Shown: in pieces, positions 1-8,603 of the stretch
Layout of the letters: each line of letters begins with the position of its first letter
How positions within the stretch are numbered: the first letter of the stretch is position 1
Source: Anisakis pegreffii
Lineage: Eukaryota > Nematoda > Chromadorea > Rhabditida > Anisakidae
NCBI GenBank assembly: GCA_035041965.1
Contig: JAPYMA010003041.1
Location: 124,001-188,000, forward strand
Direction: 5' to 3'
DNA: 64,000 bases
Made by a program: the position numbers and the translations under genes
The notes under the pieces: generated by a model
What the model was told of the DNA's origin: nothing
Databases searched by the model: none
Seen by the model: the letters and a program-made list of their open reading frames with translations, nothing else

Positions 1-107
1 TTACTGGTTGAGTAAGTAAAACAGCTGGTTCCAATACTCTGATCACTTTGCCAGCTCGTAATCATCGACTGGGATGCATAAGTGGATCGTGGAAGTGTAT
101 TGATGTC

Positions 108-179
108 GGGGGTATAGCTCAGCTGCAGAGCATTCGACTGCAGATCGAGAGGTCCCCGGCTCAAATCCGGGGGCCCCCT
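108..179 (+). tRNA. tRNA-Cys unit 1, class D variant
   Basis: Anticodon GCA is intact. D-loop AGCTGCA lacks the GG pair, the T-loop begins CTC, and the 7:66 pair is broken. It is probably a weak gene or pseudogene. Confidence 0.8.
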
Positions 180-301
180 GCTTTTTTGATATCCTAGCTG
201 GCAGCGTAAGGAAACCAGCTGAGTCCAATACTCCGACCATTTTGCCAACTTGTAACCATCCGCTAAGATGTAGATGTGGATCGTGGAAGGGTATAAATGT
301 C

Positions 302-372
302 GGGGGTATAGCTCAGTGGCAGAGCATTCGACTGCAGATCGAGAGGTCCCCGGTTCAAATCCGGGGCCCCCT
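302..372 (+). pseudogene. tRNA-Cys unit 2, acceptor deletion
   Basis: One base (T66) is deleted from the 3' acceptor strand, giving 71 nt. The A and B boxes are intact. The spacer is nearly identical to that of unit 3, suggesting a recent one-unit duplication. Confidence 0.8.
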
Positions 373-494
373 GCTTTTTTGATATCCTAGCTGGCAGCGT
401 AAGGAAACCAGCTGAGTCCAATACTCCGACCATTTTGCCAACTTGTAACCATCCGCTAAGATGTAGATGTGGATCGTGGAAGGGTATAAATGTC

Positions 495-566
495 GGGGGT
501 ATAGCTCAGTGGCAGAGCATTCGACTGCAGATCGAGAGGTCCCCGGTTCAAATCCGGGTGCCCCCT
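495..566 (+). tRNA. tRNA-Cys-GCA: tRNA-Cys unit 3, canonical
   Basis: All stems pair, anticodon loop is CTGCAGA, the A and B boxes match consensus, and a T-run follows. Confidence 0.92.
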
Positions 567-688
567 GCTTTTTTGATATCGTTATTGGATGAGTAATTTA
601 ACCAGCTGGGTCCAATTCTCTGACCATTTTGACAACTTGTAATCATCCGATTAGATGTTGATGTGGATCGAGGAAGGGTGTAAATGTC

Positions 689-760
689 GGGGGTATAGCT
701 CAGTGGCAGAGCATTCGACTGCAGATCGAGAGGTCCCCGGTTCAAATCCGGGTGCCCCCT
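689..760 (+). tRNA. tRNA-Cys-GCA: tRNA-Cys unit 4, canonical
   Basis: Consensus 72-nt gene. The downstream T-run is T5 (TTCTTTTTGG). Confidence 0.92.
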
Positions 761-882
761 TCTTTTTGGATATCGTTACTGGTTGACTAAGTAAAACAGC
801 TGGGTCCAATACTATGATCATTTTGCCAACTTGTAATCATCCACTAACATGTAGATGTGGATCGAGGAAGGGTGTAAATGTC

Positions 883-954
883 GGGGGTATAGCTCAGTAG
901 CAGAGCATTCGACTGCAGATTGAGAGGTCCCCGGTTCAGATACGGGTGCCCCCT
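883..954 (+). pseudogene. tRNA-Cys unit 5, class B
   Basis: D-loop AGTAGCA, T-arm GGTTCAGATACGGG. Conserved A58 and the 53:61 pair are lost, so Pol III promotion should be impaired. Confidence 0.75.
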
Positions 955-1076
955 ACTTTTTTGATATCGTTACTGGCTGAGTAAGGAAACTAGCTAGGTC
1001 CAATACTCTGAGCATTTTGCCAACTTGTAATCATCCACTAACATGTAGATGTGGATCGAGGAAGGGTGTAAATGTC

Positions 1077-1148
1077 GGGGGTATAGCTCAGTAGCAGAGC
1101 ATTCGACTGCAGATTGAGAGGTCCCCGGTTCAGATACGGGTGCCCCCT
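1077..1148 (+). pseudogene. tRNA-Cys unit 6, class B
   Basis: Same set of changes as unit 5, with a near-identical spacer, so a one-unit duplication of it. Confidence 0.75.
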
Positions 1149-1270
1149 ACTTTTTTGATATCGTTACTGGCTGAGTAAGGAAACTAGCTAGGTCCAATAC
1201 TCTGAGCATTTTGCCAACTTGTAATCATCCATTAACATGTAGATGTGGATCGAGAAAGGGTGTAAATGTC

Positions 1271-1342
1271 GGGGGTATAGCTCAGTGCCAGAGCATTCGA
1301 CTGCAGATCGACAGGTCCCCGGTTCAAATCCGGGTGCCCCCT
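1271..1342 (+). pseudogene. tRNA-Cys unit 7, D-loop and anticodon-stem variant
   Basis: D-loop AGTGCCA loses G19, and TCGAC replaces TCGAG, giving a 27:43 mismatch. The B box is intact. Confidence 0.7.
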
Positions 1343-1463
1343 GCTTTTTGATATCCTTACTGGTTGAGTAAGTAAAACAGCTGGTTCCAATACTCTGATC
1401 ACTTTGCCAGCTCGTAATCATCGACTGGGATGCATAAGTGGATCGTGGAAGTGTATTGATGTC

Positions 1464-1535
1464 GGGGGTATAGCTCAGCTGCAGAGCATTCGACTGCAGA
1501 TCGAGAGGTCCCCGGCTCAAATCCGGGGGCCCCCT
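1464..1535 (+). tRNA. tRNA-Cys unit 8, class D variant
   Basis: Same variant set as unit 1, with an identical flanking spacer. It marks the start of a second block. Confidence 0.75.
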
Positions 1536-1657
1536 GCTTTTTTGATATCCTAGCTGGCAGCGTAAGGAAACCAGCTGAGTCCAATACTCCGACCATTTTG
1601 CCAACTTGTAACCATCCGCTAAGATGTAGATGTGGATCGTGGAAGGGTATAAATGTC

Positions 1658-1729
1658 GGGGGTATAGCTCAGTGGCAGAGCATTCGACTGCAGATCGAGA
1701 GGTCCCCGGTTCAAATCCGGGTGCCCCCT
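1658..1729 (+). tRNA. tRNA-Cys-GCA: tRNA-Cys unit 9, canonical
   Basis: Consensus gene with intact A and B boxes and a T7 terminator. Confidence 0.92.
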
Positions 1730-1850
1730 GCTTTTTTGATATCGTTATTGGATGAGTAATTTAACCAGCTGGGTCCAATTCTCTGACCATTTTGACAACT
1801 TGTAATCATCCGATTAGATGTTGATGTGGATCGAGGAAGGGTGTAAATGT

Positions 1851-1922
1851 GGGGGTATAGCTCAGTGGCAGAGCATTCGACTGCAGATCGAGAGGTCCCC
1901 GGTTCAAATCCGGGTGCCCCCT
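1851..1922 (+). tRNA. tRNA-Cys-GCA: tRNA-Cys unit 10, canonical
   Basis: Consensus gene. The usual C just before G1 is deleted in the spacer (TGTGGGGG). Confidence 0.92.
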
Positions 1923-2044
1923 TCTTTTTGGATATCGTTACTGGTTGACTAAGTAAAACAGCTGGGTCCAATACTATGATCATTTTGCCAACTTGTAATC
2001 ATCCACTAACATGTAGATGTGGATCGAGGAAGGGTGTAAATGTC

Positions 2045-2116
2045 GGGGGTATAGCTCAGTAGCAGAGCATTCGACTGCAGATTGAGAGGTCCCCGGTTCA
2101 GATACGGGTGCCCCCC
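2045..2116 (+). pseudogene. tRNA-Cys unit 11, class B
   Basis: Class B changes, plus discriminator base C in place of T. Confidence 0.75.
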
Positions 2117-2238
2117 ACTTTTTTGATATCGTTACGGGCTGAGTAAGGAAACTAGCTATGCCCAATACTCTGAGCATTTTGCCAACTTGTAATCATCCAC
2201 TAACATGTAGATGTGGATCGAGGAAGGGTGTAAATGTC

Positions 2239-2310
2239 GGGGGTATAGCTCAGTGGCAGAGCATTCGACTGCAGATCGAGAGGTCCCCGGTTCAAATCCG
2301 GGTGCCCCCT
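2239..2310 (+). tRNA. tRNA-Cys-GCA: tRNA-Cys unit 12, canonical
   Basis: Consensus gene with T7 terminator. Confidence 0.92.
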
Positions 2311-2432
2311 GCTTTTTTGATATCGTTATTGGATGAGTAAGTTAACCAGCTGGGTCCAATACTCTGACCATCTTGCCAACTTGTAATCATCCGCTAAGAT
2401 GTAGATGTGGATTGAGGAAGGGTGTAAATGTC

Positions 2433-2504
2433 GGGGGTATAGCTCAGTGGCAGAGCATTCGACTGCAGATCGACAGGTCCCCGGTTCAAATCCGGGTGCC
2501 CCCT
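2433..2504 (+). tRNA. tRNA-Cys unit 13, anticodon-stem variant
   Basis: Consensus except TCGAC for TCGAG, which costs one anticodon-stem end pair. The promoter boxes are intact, so it may be transcribed. Confidence 0.8.
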
Positions 2505-2626
2505 GCTTTTTTGATATCCTTACTGGTTGAGTAAGTAAAACAGCTGGTTCCAATACTCTGATCACTTTGCCAGCTCGTAATCATCGACTGGGATGCATAA
2601 GTGGATCGTGGAAGTGTATTGATGTC

Positions 2627-2698
2627 GGGGGTATAGCTCAGCTGCAGAGCATTCGACTGCAGATCGAGAGGTCCCCGGCTCAAATCCGGGGGCCCCCT
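2627..2698 (+). tRNA. tRNA-Cys unit 14, class D variant
   Basis: Same as units 1 and 8. It opens a third block. Confidence 0.75.
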
Positions 2699-2820
2699 GC
2701 TTTTTTGATATCCTAGCTGGCAGCGTAAGGAAACCAGCTGAGTCCAATACTCCGACCATTTTGCCAACTTGTAACCATCCGCTAAGATGTAGATGTGGAT
2801 CGTGGAAGGGTATAAATGTC

Positions 2821-2892
2821 GGGGGTATAGCTCAGTGGCAGAGCATTCGACTGCAGATCGAGAGGTCCCCGGTTCAAATCCGGGTGCCCCCT
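2821..2892 (+). tRNA. tRNA-Cys-GCA: tRNA-Cys unit 15, canonical
   Basis: Consensus gene with T7 terminator. Confidence 0.92.
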
Positions 2893-3013
2893 GCTTTTTT
2901 GATATCGTTATTGGTTGAGTAAGTTAACCAGCTGGGTCCAATTCAATGACCATTTTGACAACTTGTAATCATCCGCTAAGATGTAGATGTGGATCGAGGA
3001 AGGGTGTAAATGT

Positions 3014-3085
3014 GGGGGTATAGCTCAGTGGCAGAGCATTCGACTGCAGATCGAGAGGTCCCCGGTTCAAATCCGGGTGCCCCCT
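3014..3085 (+). tRNA. tRNA-Cys-GCA: tRNA-Cys unit 16, canonical
   Basis: Consensus gene, preceded by TGT directly (C deleted as in unit 10). Confidence 0.92.
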
Positions 3086-3207
3086 GCTTTTTTGATATCG
3101 TTATTGGATGACTAAGTAAAACAGCTGGGTCCAGTACTATGATCATTTTGCCAGCTCGTAATCATCGACTGGGATGCATAAGTGGAGCGAGGAAGTGTGT
3201 TCAGGTG

Positions 3208-3279
3208 GGGGGTATAGCTCAGTGGCAGAGCATTCGACTGCAGATCGAGAGGTCCCCGTTTCAAATACGGGTGCCCCCT
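3208..3279 (+). tRNA. tRNA-Cys unit 17, compensated T-stem
   Basis: The T-arm reads CCCGTTTCAAATACGGG. G53T and C61A together restore a T-A pair where the related units carry only C61A. Confidence 0.85.
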
Positions 3280-3401
3280 GCTTTTTTGATATCGTTACTG
3301 GCTGAGTAAGGAAACTAGCTAGGTCCAATACTCTGAGCATTTTGCCAACTTGTAATCATCCATTAACATGTAGATGTGGATCGAGGAAGGGTGTAAATGT
3401 C

Positions 3402-3473
3402 GGGGGTATAGCTCAGTAGCAGAGCATTCGACTGCAGATTGAGAGGTCCCCGGTTCAGATACGGGTGCCCCCT
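3402..3473 (+). pseudogene. tRNA-Cys unit 18, class B
   Basis: Class B change set (AGTAGCA, TTCAGATACGGG). Confidence 0.75.
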
Positions 3474-3595
3474 ACTTTTTTGATATCGTTACTGGCTGAG
3501 TAAGGAAACTAGCTAGGTCCAATACTCTGAGCATTTTGCCAACTTGTAATCATCCATTAACATGTAGATGTGGATCGAGAAAGGGTGTAAATGTC

Positions 3596-3667
3596 GGGGG
3601 TATAGCTCAGTGCCAGAGCATTCGACTGCAGATCGAGAGGTCCCCGGTTCAAATCCGGGTGCCCCCT
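3596..3667 (+). tRNA. tRNA-Cys unit 19, D-loop variant
   Basis: D-loop AGTGCCA loses G19. The rest is consensus. Confidence 0.75.
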
Positions 3668-3788
3668 GCTTTTTGATATCGTTACTGGTTGAGTAAGTAA
3701 AACAGCTGGTTCCAATACTCTGATCACTTTGCCAGCTCGTAATCATCGACTGAGATGCATAAGTGGAGCAAGGAAGTGTGTTCATGTC

Positions 3789-3860
3789 GGGGGTATAGCT
3801 CAGCGGCAGAGCATTCGACTGCAGATCGAGAGGTCCCCGGTTCAAATCCGGGTGCCCCCT
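3789..3860 (+). tRNA. tRNA-Cys-GCA: tRNA-Cys unit 20, canonical (AGCGG D-loop)
   Basis: D-loop AGCGGCA keeps G18-G19. All stems pair. First unit of a duplicated 10-unit block. Confidence 0.9.
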
Positions 3861-3982
3861 GCTTTTTTGATATCGTTATTGGATGAGTAATTTAACCAGC
3901 TGGGTCCAATTCTCTGACCATTTTGACAACTTGTAATCATCCGATTAGATGTTGATGTGGATCGAGGAAGGGTGTAAATGTC

Positions 3983-4054
3983 GGGGGTATAGCTCAGCGG
4001 CAGAGCATTCGACTGCAGATCGAGAGGTCCCCGGTTCAAATCCGGGTGCCCCCT
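3983..4054 (+). tRNA. tRNA-Cys-GCA: tRNA-Cys unit 21, canonical (AGCGG D-loop)
   Basis: As unit 20, fully paired with intact boxes. Confidence 0.9.
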
Positions 4055-4176
4055 GCTTTTTTGATATCGTTATTGGATGAGTAATTTAACCAGCTGGGTC
4101 CAATTCTCTGACCATTTTGACAACTTGTAATCATCCGATTAGATGTTGATGTGGATCGAGGAAGGGTGTAAATGTC

Positions 4177-4248
4177 GGGGGTATAGCTCAGTGGCAGAGC
4201 ATTCGACTGCAGATCGAGAGGTCCCCGGTTCAAATCCGGGTGCCCCCT
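4177..4248 (+). tRNA. tRNA-Cys-GCA: tRNA-Cys unit 22, canonical
   Basis: Consensus gene. Confidence 0.92.
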
Positions 4249-4370
4249 TCTTTTTGGATATCGTTACTGGTTGACTAAGTAAAACAGCTGGGTCCAATAC
4301 TATGATCATTTTGCCAACTTGTAATCATCCACTAACATGTAGATGTGGATCGAGGAAGGGTGTAAATGTC

Positions 4371-4442
4371 GGGGGTATAGCTCAGTAGCAGAGCATTCGA
4401 CTGCAGATTGAGAGGTCCCCGGTTCAGATACGGGTGCCCCCT
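4371..4442 (+). pseudogene. tRNA-Cys unit 23, class B
   Basis: Class B change set. Confidence 0.75.
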
Positions 4443-4564
4443 ACTTTTTTGATATCGTTACTGGCTGAGTAAGGAAACTAGCTAGGTCCAATACTCTGAG
4501 CATTTTGCCAACTTGTAATCATCCACTAACATGTAGATGTGGATCGAGGAAGGGTGTAAATGTC

Positions 4565-4636
4565 GGGGGTATAGCTCAGTGGCAGAGCATTCGACTGCAG
4601 ATCGAGAGGTCCCCGGTTCAAATCCGGGTGCCCCCT
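4565..4636 (+). tRNA. tRNA-Cys-GCA: tRNA-Cys unit 24, canonical
   Basis: Consensus gene. Confidence 0.92.
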
Positions 4637-4758
4637 GCTTTTTTGATATCGTTATTGGATGAGTAAGTTAACCAGCTGGGTCCAATACTCTGATCATTTT
4701 GCCAACTTGTAATCATCCACTAACATGTAGATGTGGATCGAGGAAGGGTGTAAATGTC

Positions 4759-4830
4759 GGGGGTATAGCTCAGTAGCAGAGCATTCGACTGCAGATTGAG
4801 AGGTCCCCGGTTCAGATACGGGTGCCCCCT
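4759..4830 (+). pseudogene. tRNA-Cys unit 25, class B
   Basis: Class B change set. Confidence 0.75.
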
Positions 4831-4951
4831 ACTTTTTGATATCGTTACTGGCTGAGTAAGGAAACTAGCTAGGTCCAATACTCTGACCATTTTGCCAACT
4901 TGTAACCATCAGCTAAGATGTAGATGTGGATCGTGGAAGTGCATTGATGTC

Positions 4952-5023
4952 GGGGGTATAGCTCAGCTGCAGAGCATTCGACTGCAGATCGAGAGGTCCC
5001 CGGCTCAAATCCGGGGGCCCCCT
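4952..5023 (+). tRNA. tRNA-Cys unit 26, class D variant
   Basis: D-loop AGCTGCA, T54C, T66G. Its 5' spacer differs at about one base from that of unit 36. Confidence 0.75.
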
Positions 5024-5145
5024 GCTTTTTTGATATCATAGCTGGCAGCGTAAGGAAACCAGCTGAGTCCAATACTCTGACCATTTTGCCAACTTGTAAC
5101 CATCCACTAAGATGTAGATGTGGATCGAGGAAGGGTATAAATGTC

Positions 5146-5216
5146 GGGGTATAGCTCAGTGGCAGAGCATTCGACTGCAGATTGAGAGGTCCCCGGTTCA
5201 AATCCGGGTGCCCCCT
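5146..5216 (+). pseudogene. tRNA-Cys unit 27, acceptor deletion
   Basis: Only four G at the 5' end (CGGGGTA), so one acceptor base is lost. The anticodon stem has TTGAG. Confidence 0.8.
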
Positions 5217-5338
5217 GCTTTTTTGATATCGTTATTGGATGAGTAAGTTAACCAGCTGGGTCCAATTCTCTGACCATTTTGACAACTTGTAATCATCCAC
5301 TAAGATGTAGATGTGGATCGAGGAAGGGTGTAAATGTC

Positions 5339-5410
5339 GGGGGTATAGCTCAGTGGCAGAGCATTCGACTGCAGATCGAGAGGTCCCCGGTTCAAATACG
5401 GGTGCCCCCT
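5339..5410 (+). tRNA. tRNA-Cys unit 28, class C
   Basis: C61A alone breaks the 53:61 pair and one B-box base. Otherwise consensus. Confidence 0.75.
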
Positions 5411-5532
5411 GCTTTTTTGATATCGTTACTGGCTGAGTAAGGAAACTAGCTAGGTCCAATACTCTGAGCATTTTGCCAACTTGTAATCATCCACTAACAT
5501 GTAGATGTGGATCGAGGAAGGGTGTAAATGTC

Positions 5533-5604
5533 GGGGGTATAGCTCAGTGGCAGAGCATTCGACTGCAGATCGAGAGGTCCCCGGTTCAAATCCGGGTGCC
5601 CCCT
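5533..5604 (+). tRNA. tRNA-Cys-GCA: tRNA-Cys unit 29, canonical
   Basis: Consensus gene. Confidence 0.92.
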
Positions 5605-5725
5605 GCTTTTTGATATCGTTACTGGTTGAGTAAGTAAAACAGCTGGTTCCAATGCTCTGATCACTTTGCCAGCTCGTAATCATCGACTAAGATGCATAAG
5701 TGGAGCAAGGAAGTGTGTTCATGTC

Positions 5726-5797
5726 GGGGGTATAGCTCAGCGGCAGAGCATTCGACTGCAGATCGAGAGGTCCCCGGTTCAAATCCGGGTGCCCCCT
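5726..5797 (+). tRNA. tRNA-Cys-GCA: tRNA-Cys unit 30, canonical (AGCGG D-loop)
   Basis: Fully paired. First unit of the second 10-unit block, matching unit 20. Confidence 0.9.
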
Positions 5798-5918
5798 GCT
5801 TTTTTGATATCGTTATTGGATGAGTAATTTAACCAGCTGGGTCCAATTCTCTGACCATTTTGACAACTTGTAATCATCCGATTAGATGTTGATGTGGATC
5901 GAGGAAGGGTGTAAATGT

Positions 5919-5990
5919 GGGGGTATAGCTCAGCGGCAGAGCATTCGACTGCAGATCGAGAGGTCCCCGGTTCAAATCCGGGTGCCCCCT
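5919..5990 (+). tRNA. tRNA-Cys-GCA: tRNA-Cys unit 31, canonical (AGCGG D-loop)
   Basis: Fully paired, matches unit 21. Confidence 0.9.
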
Positions 5991-6111
5991 GCTTTTTTGA
6001 TATCGTTATTGGATGAGTAATTTAACCAGCTGGGTCCAATTCTCTGACCATTTTGACAACTTGTAATCATCCGATTAGATGTTGATGTGGATCGAGGAAG
6101 GGTGTAAATGT

Positions 6112-6183
6112 GGGGGTATAGCTCAGTGGCAGAGCATTCGACTGCAGATCGAGAGGTCCCCGGTTCAAATCCGGGTGCCCCCT
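6112..6183 (+). tRNA. tRNA-Cys-GCA: tRNA-Cys unit 32, canonical
   Basis: Consensus gene, matches unit 22. Confidence 0.92.
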
Positions 6184-6305
6184 GCTTTTTGGATATCGTT
6201 ACTGGTTGACTAAGTAAAACAGCTGGGTCCAATACTAGGATCATTTTGCCAACTTGTAATGACCCACTAAGATGTAGATGTGGATCGAGGAAGGCTGTAA
6301 ATGTC

Positions 6306-6377
6306 GGGGGTATAGCTCAGTGGCAGAGCATTCGACTGCAGATCGAGAGGTCCCCGGTTCAGATACGGGTGCCCCCT
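6306..6377 (+). pseudogene. tRNA-Cys unit 33, half-class B
   Basis: T-arm A58G and C61A as in class B, but D-loop AGTGGCA and anticodon stem are consensus. It looks like a recombinant of class B and canonical units. Confidence 0.75.
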
Positions 6378-6499
6378 ACTTTTTTGATATCGTTACTGGC
6401 TGAGTAAGGAAACTAGCTAGGTCCAATACTCTGAGCATTTTGCCAACTTGTAATCATCCACTAACATGTAGATGTGGATCGAGGAAGGGTGTAAATGTC

Positions 6500-6571
6500 G
6501 GGGGTATAGCTCAGTGGCAGAGCATTCGACTGCAGATCGAGAGGTCCCCGGTTCAAATCCGGGTGCCCCCT
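6500..6571 (+). tRNA. tRNA-Cys-GCA: tRNA-Cys unit 34, canonical
   Basis: Consensus gene, matches unit 24. Confidence 0.92.
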
Positions 6572-6693
6572 GCTTTTTTGATATCGTTATTGGTTGAGTA
6601 AGTTAACCAGCTGGGTCCAATACTCTGACCATTTTGCCAACTTGTAATCATCCACTAAGATGTAGATGTGGATCGAGGAAGGGTGTAAATGTC

Positions 6694-6765
6694 GGGGGTA
6701 TAGCTCAGTGGCAGAGCATTCGACTGCAGATTGAGAGGTCCCCGGTTCAAATACGGGTGCCCCCT
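6694..6765 (+). tRNA. tRNA-Cys unit 35, class C
   Basis: C61A plus anticodon-stem TTGAG. The anticodon is intact. Confidence 0.75.
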
Positions 6766-6887
6766 ACTTTTTTGATATCGTCACTGGCTGAGTAAGGAAA
6801 CTAGCTAGGTCCAATACTCTGAGCATTTTGCCAACTTGTAACCATCAGCTAAGATGTAGATGTGGATCGTGGAAGTGCATTGATGTC

Positions 6888-6959
6888 GGGGGTATAGCTC
6901 AGCTGCAGAGCATTCGACTGCAGATCGAGAGGTCCCCAGCTCAAATCCGGGGGCCCCCT
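6888..6959 (+). tRNA. tRNA-Cys unit 36, class D variant
   Basis: As unit 26 with a further T-stem change (CCCAGCTCAAAT). Confidence 0.7.
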
Positions 6960-7081
6960 GCTTTTTTGATATCATAGCTGGCAGCGTAAGGAAACCAGCT
7001 GAGTCCAATACTCTGACCATTTTGCCAACTTGTAACCATCCACTAACATGTAGATGTGGATCGAGGATGGGTATAAATGTC

Positions 7082-7153
7082 GCGGGTATAGCTCAGTGGC
7101 AGAGCATTCGATTGCAGATCGAGGGGTCCCCGGTTCAAATCCGGGTGCCCCCT
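7082..7153 (+). pseudogene. tRNA-Cys unit 37, acceptor mismatch
   Basis: The 5' end is GCGGGTA, giving a 2:71 mismatch. Position 32 is T, and the variable region has GGGG. Confidence 0.75.
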
Positions 7154-7275
7154 GCTTTTTTGATATCGTTATTGGATGAGTAAGTTAACCAGCTGGGTCC
7201 AATTCTCTGACCATTTTGACAACTTGTAATCATCCACTAAGATGTAGATGTGGATCGAGGAAGGGTGTAAATGTC

Positions 7276-7347
7276 GGGGGTATAGCTCAGTGGCAGAGCA
7301 TTCGACTGCAGATCGAGAGGTCCCCGGTTCAAATACGGGTGCCCCCT
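7276..7347 (+). tRNA. tRNA-Cys unit 38, class C
   Basis: C61A only, matches unit 28. Confidence 0.75.
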
Positions 7348-7469
7348 GCTTTTTTGATATCGTTACTGGCTGAGTAAGAAAACTAGCTAGGTCCAATACT
7401 CTGAGCATTTTGCCAACTTGTAATCATCCACTAACATGTAGATGTGGATCGAGGAAGGGTGTAAATGTC

Positions 7470-7541
7470 GGGGGTATAGCTCAGTGGCAGAGCATTCGAC
7501 TGCAGATCGAGAGGTCCCCGGTTCAAATCCGGGTGCCCCCT
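7470..7541 (+). tRNA. tRNA-Cys-GCA: tRNA-Cys unit 39, canonical
   Basis: Consensus gene, matches unit 29. Confidence 0.92.
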
Positions 7542-7665
7542 GCTTTTTTGATATCGTTACTGGCTGAGTAAGGAAACTAGCTAGGTCCAATACTCTGAGA
7601 GCATTTTGCAAGCTCGTTTTCATCGACTGCTATGCATAAGTGGAGCGAGGAAGTGTGTTCATGTC

Positions 7666-7737
7666 GGGGGTATAGCTCAGTGGCAGAGCATTCGACTGCA
7701 GATCGAGAGGTCCCCGGTTCAAATCCGGGTGCCCCCT
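7666..7737 (+). tRNA. tRNA-Cys-GCA: tRNA-Cys unit 40, canonical
   Basis: Consensus gene. The spacer before it is 2 bp longer (GAGAGC duplication), making the only 196-bp step. Confidence 0.92.
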
Positions 7738-7859
7738 GCTTTTTTGATATCGTTATTGGTTGAGTAAGTAAACCAGCTGGGTCCAATACTCTGATCATTT
7801 TGCCAGCTCGTGTTCATCGACTGGGATTCATAAGTGGAGCGAGGAAGTGTGTTCATGTC

Positions 7860-7931
7860 GGGGGTATAGCTCAGCGGCAGAGCATTCGACTGCAGATCGA
7901 GAGGTCCCCGGTTCAAATCCGGGTGCCCCCT
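7860..7931 (+). tRNA. tRNA-Cys-GCA: tRNA-Cys unit 41, canonical (AGCGG D-loop)
   Basis: Fully paired with intact boxes. Confidence 0.9.
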
Positions 7932-8053
7932 GCTTTTTTGATATCGTTACTGGTTGAGTAAGTAAAACTGCTGGGTCCAATACTCTGATCATTTTGCCAG
8001 CTCGTAATCATCGACAGGGATGCATAAGTGATGCGAGTAAGTGCGTTCATGTT

Positions 8054-8125
8054 GGGGGTATACCTCAGCGGCAGAGCATTCGACTGCAGATCGAGAGGTC
8101 CCCGGTTCAAATCCGGGTGCCCCCT
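8054..8125 (+). pseudogene. tRNA-Cys unit 42, A-box mutation
   Basis: TACCTC replaces TAGCTC, breaking both the A box and the 10:25 D-stem pair. The rest is intact. Confidence 0.75.
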
Positions 8126-8247
8126 GCTTTTTTGATATCGTTACTGGTTGAGTAAGTAAAACTGCTGGGTCCAATACTCTGATGATTTTGCCAGCTCGTA
8201 ATCATCGACTGGGATACATAAGTGGAGCGAGGAAGTGCGTTCATGTG

Positions 8248-8319
8248 GGAGGTATAGCTTGGTGGCAGAGCATTCGACTGCGGATCGAGTGGTCCCCGGT
8301 TCAAATCCGGGTGCCCCCT
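8248..8319 (+). pseudogene. tRNA-Cys unit 43, decayed, anticodon now GCG
   Basis: The last direct unit has acceptor GGAGGTA, D-arm GCTTGGTGGCA and anticodon loop CTGCGGA, so the anticodon reads GCG (Arg) instead of GCA. Confidence 0.8.
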
Positions 8320-8436
8320 GCTTTTTTGATATCGTTATTGGTTCAGTAAGTTAACCAGCTGGGTCCAATACTCTGACCATTTTGCCAACTTGTGATCATC
8401 GACTGGGATGCATAAAACCAGCAATGATATCCGAAA

Positions 8437-8492
8437 TGAACCGGGGAGATCTCGGCCTGCAGTCGAATTCTCTGCCACTGAGCTACATCCCC
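8437..8492 (-). pseudogene. Inverted tRNA-Cys relic, 3' truncated
   Basis: Antisense to the array. It keeps the D-arm and anticodon region (CTGCAG) but lacks the 3' acceptor strand and half of the T-arm. Substitutions occur in all remaining stems. Confidence 0.75.
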
Positions 8493-8603
8493 GAATTTTA
8501 CGCCCGTCATCGCCCCACTAATGCTTCCCAGTCAATGATTACAAGTTGGCAAAATGATCAGAGTATTGGACCCAGCTGTTTCCAGCAATGACATCCAAAA
8601 AGC

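Noticed and set aside
43..8304. Dozens of 60-140 codon antisense open frames reading like [20 protein letters not shown] or [14 protein letters not shown]
   Set aside because: They are translations of the antisense strand of the tRNA-Cys genes and spacers, repeated because the DNA repeats. This is a well-known spurious protein pattern, not coding.
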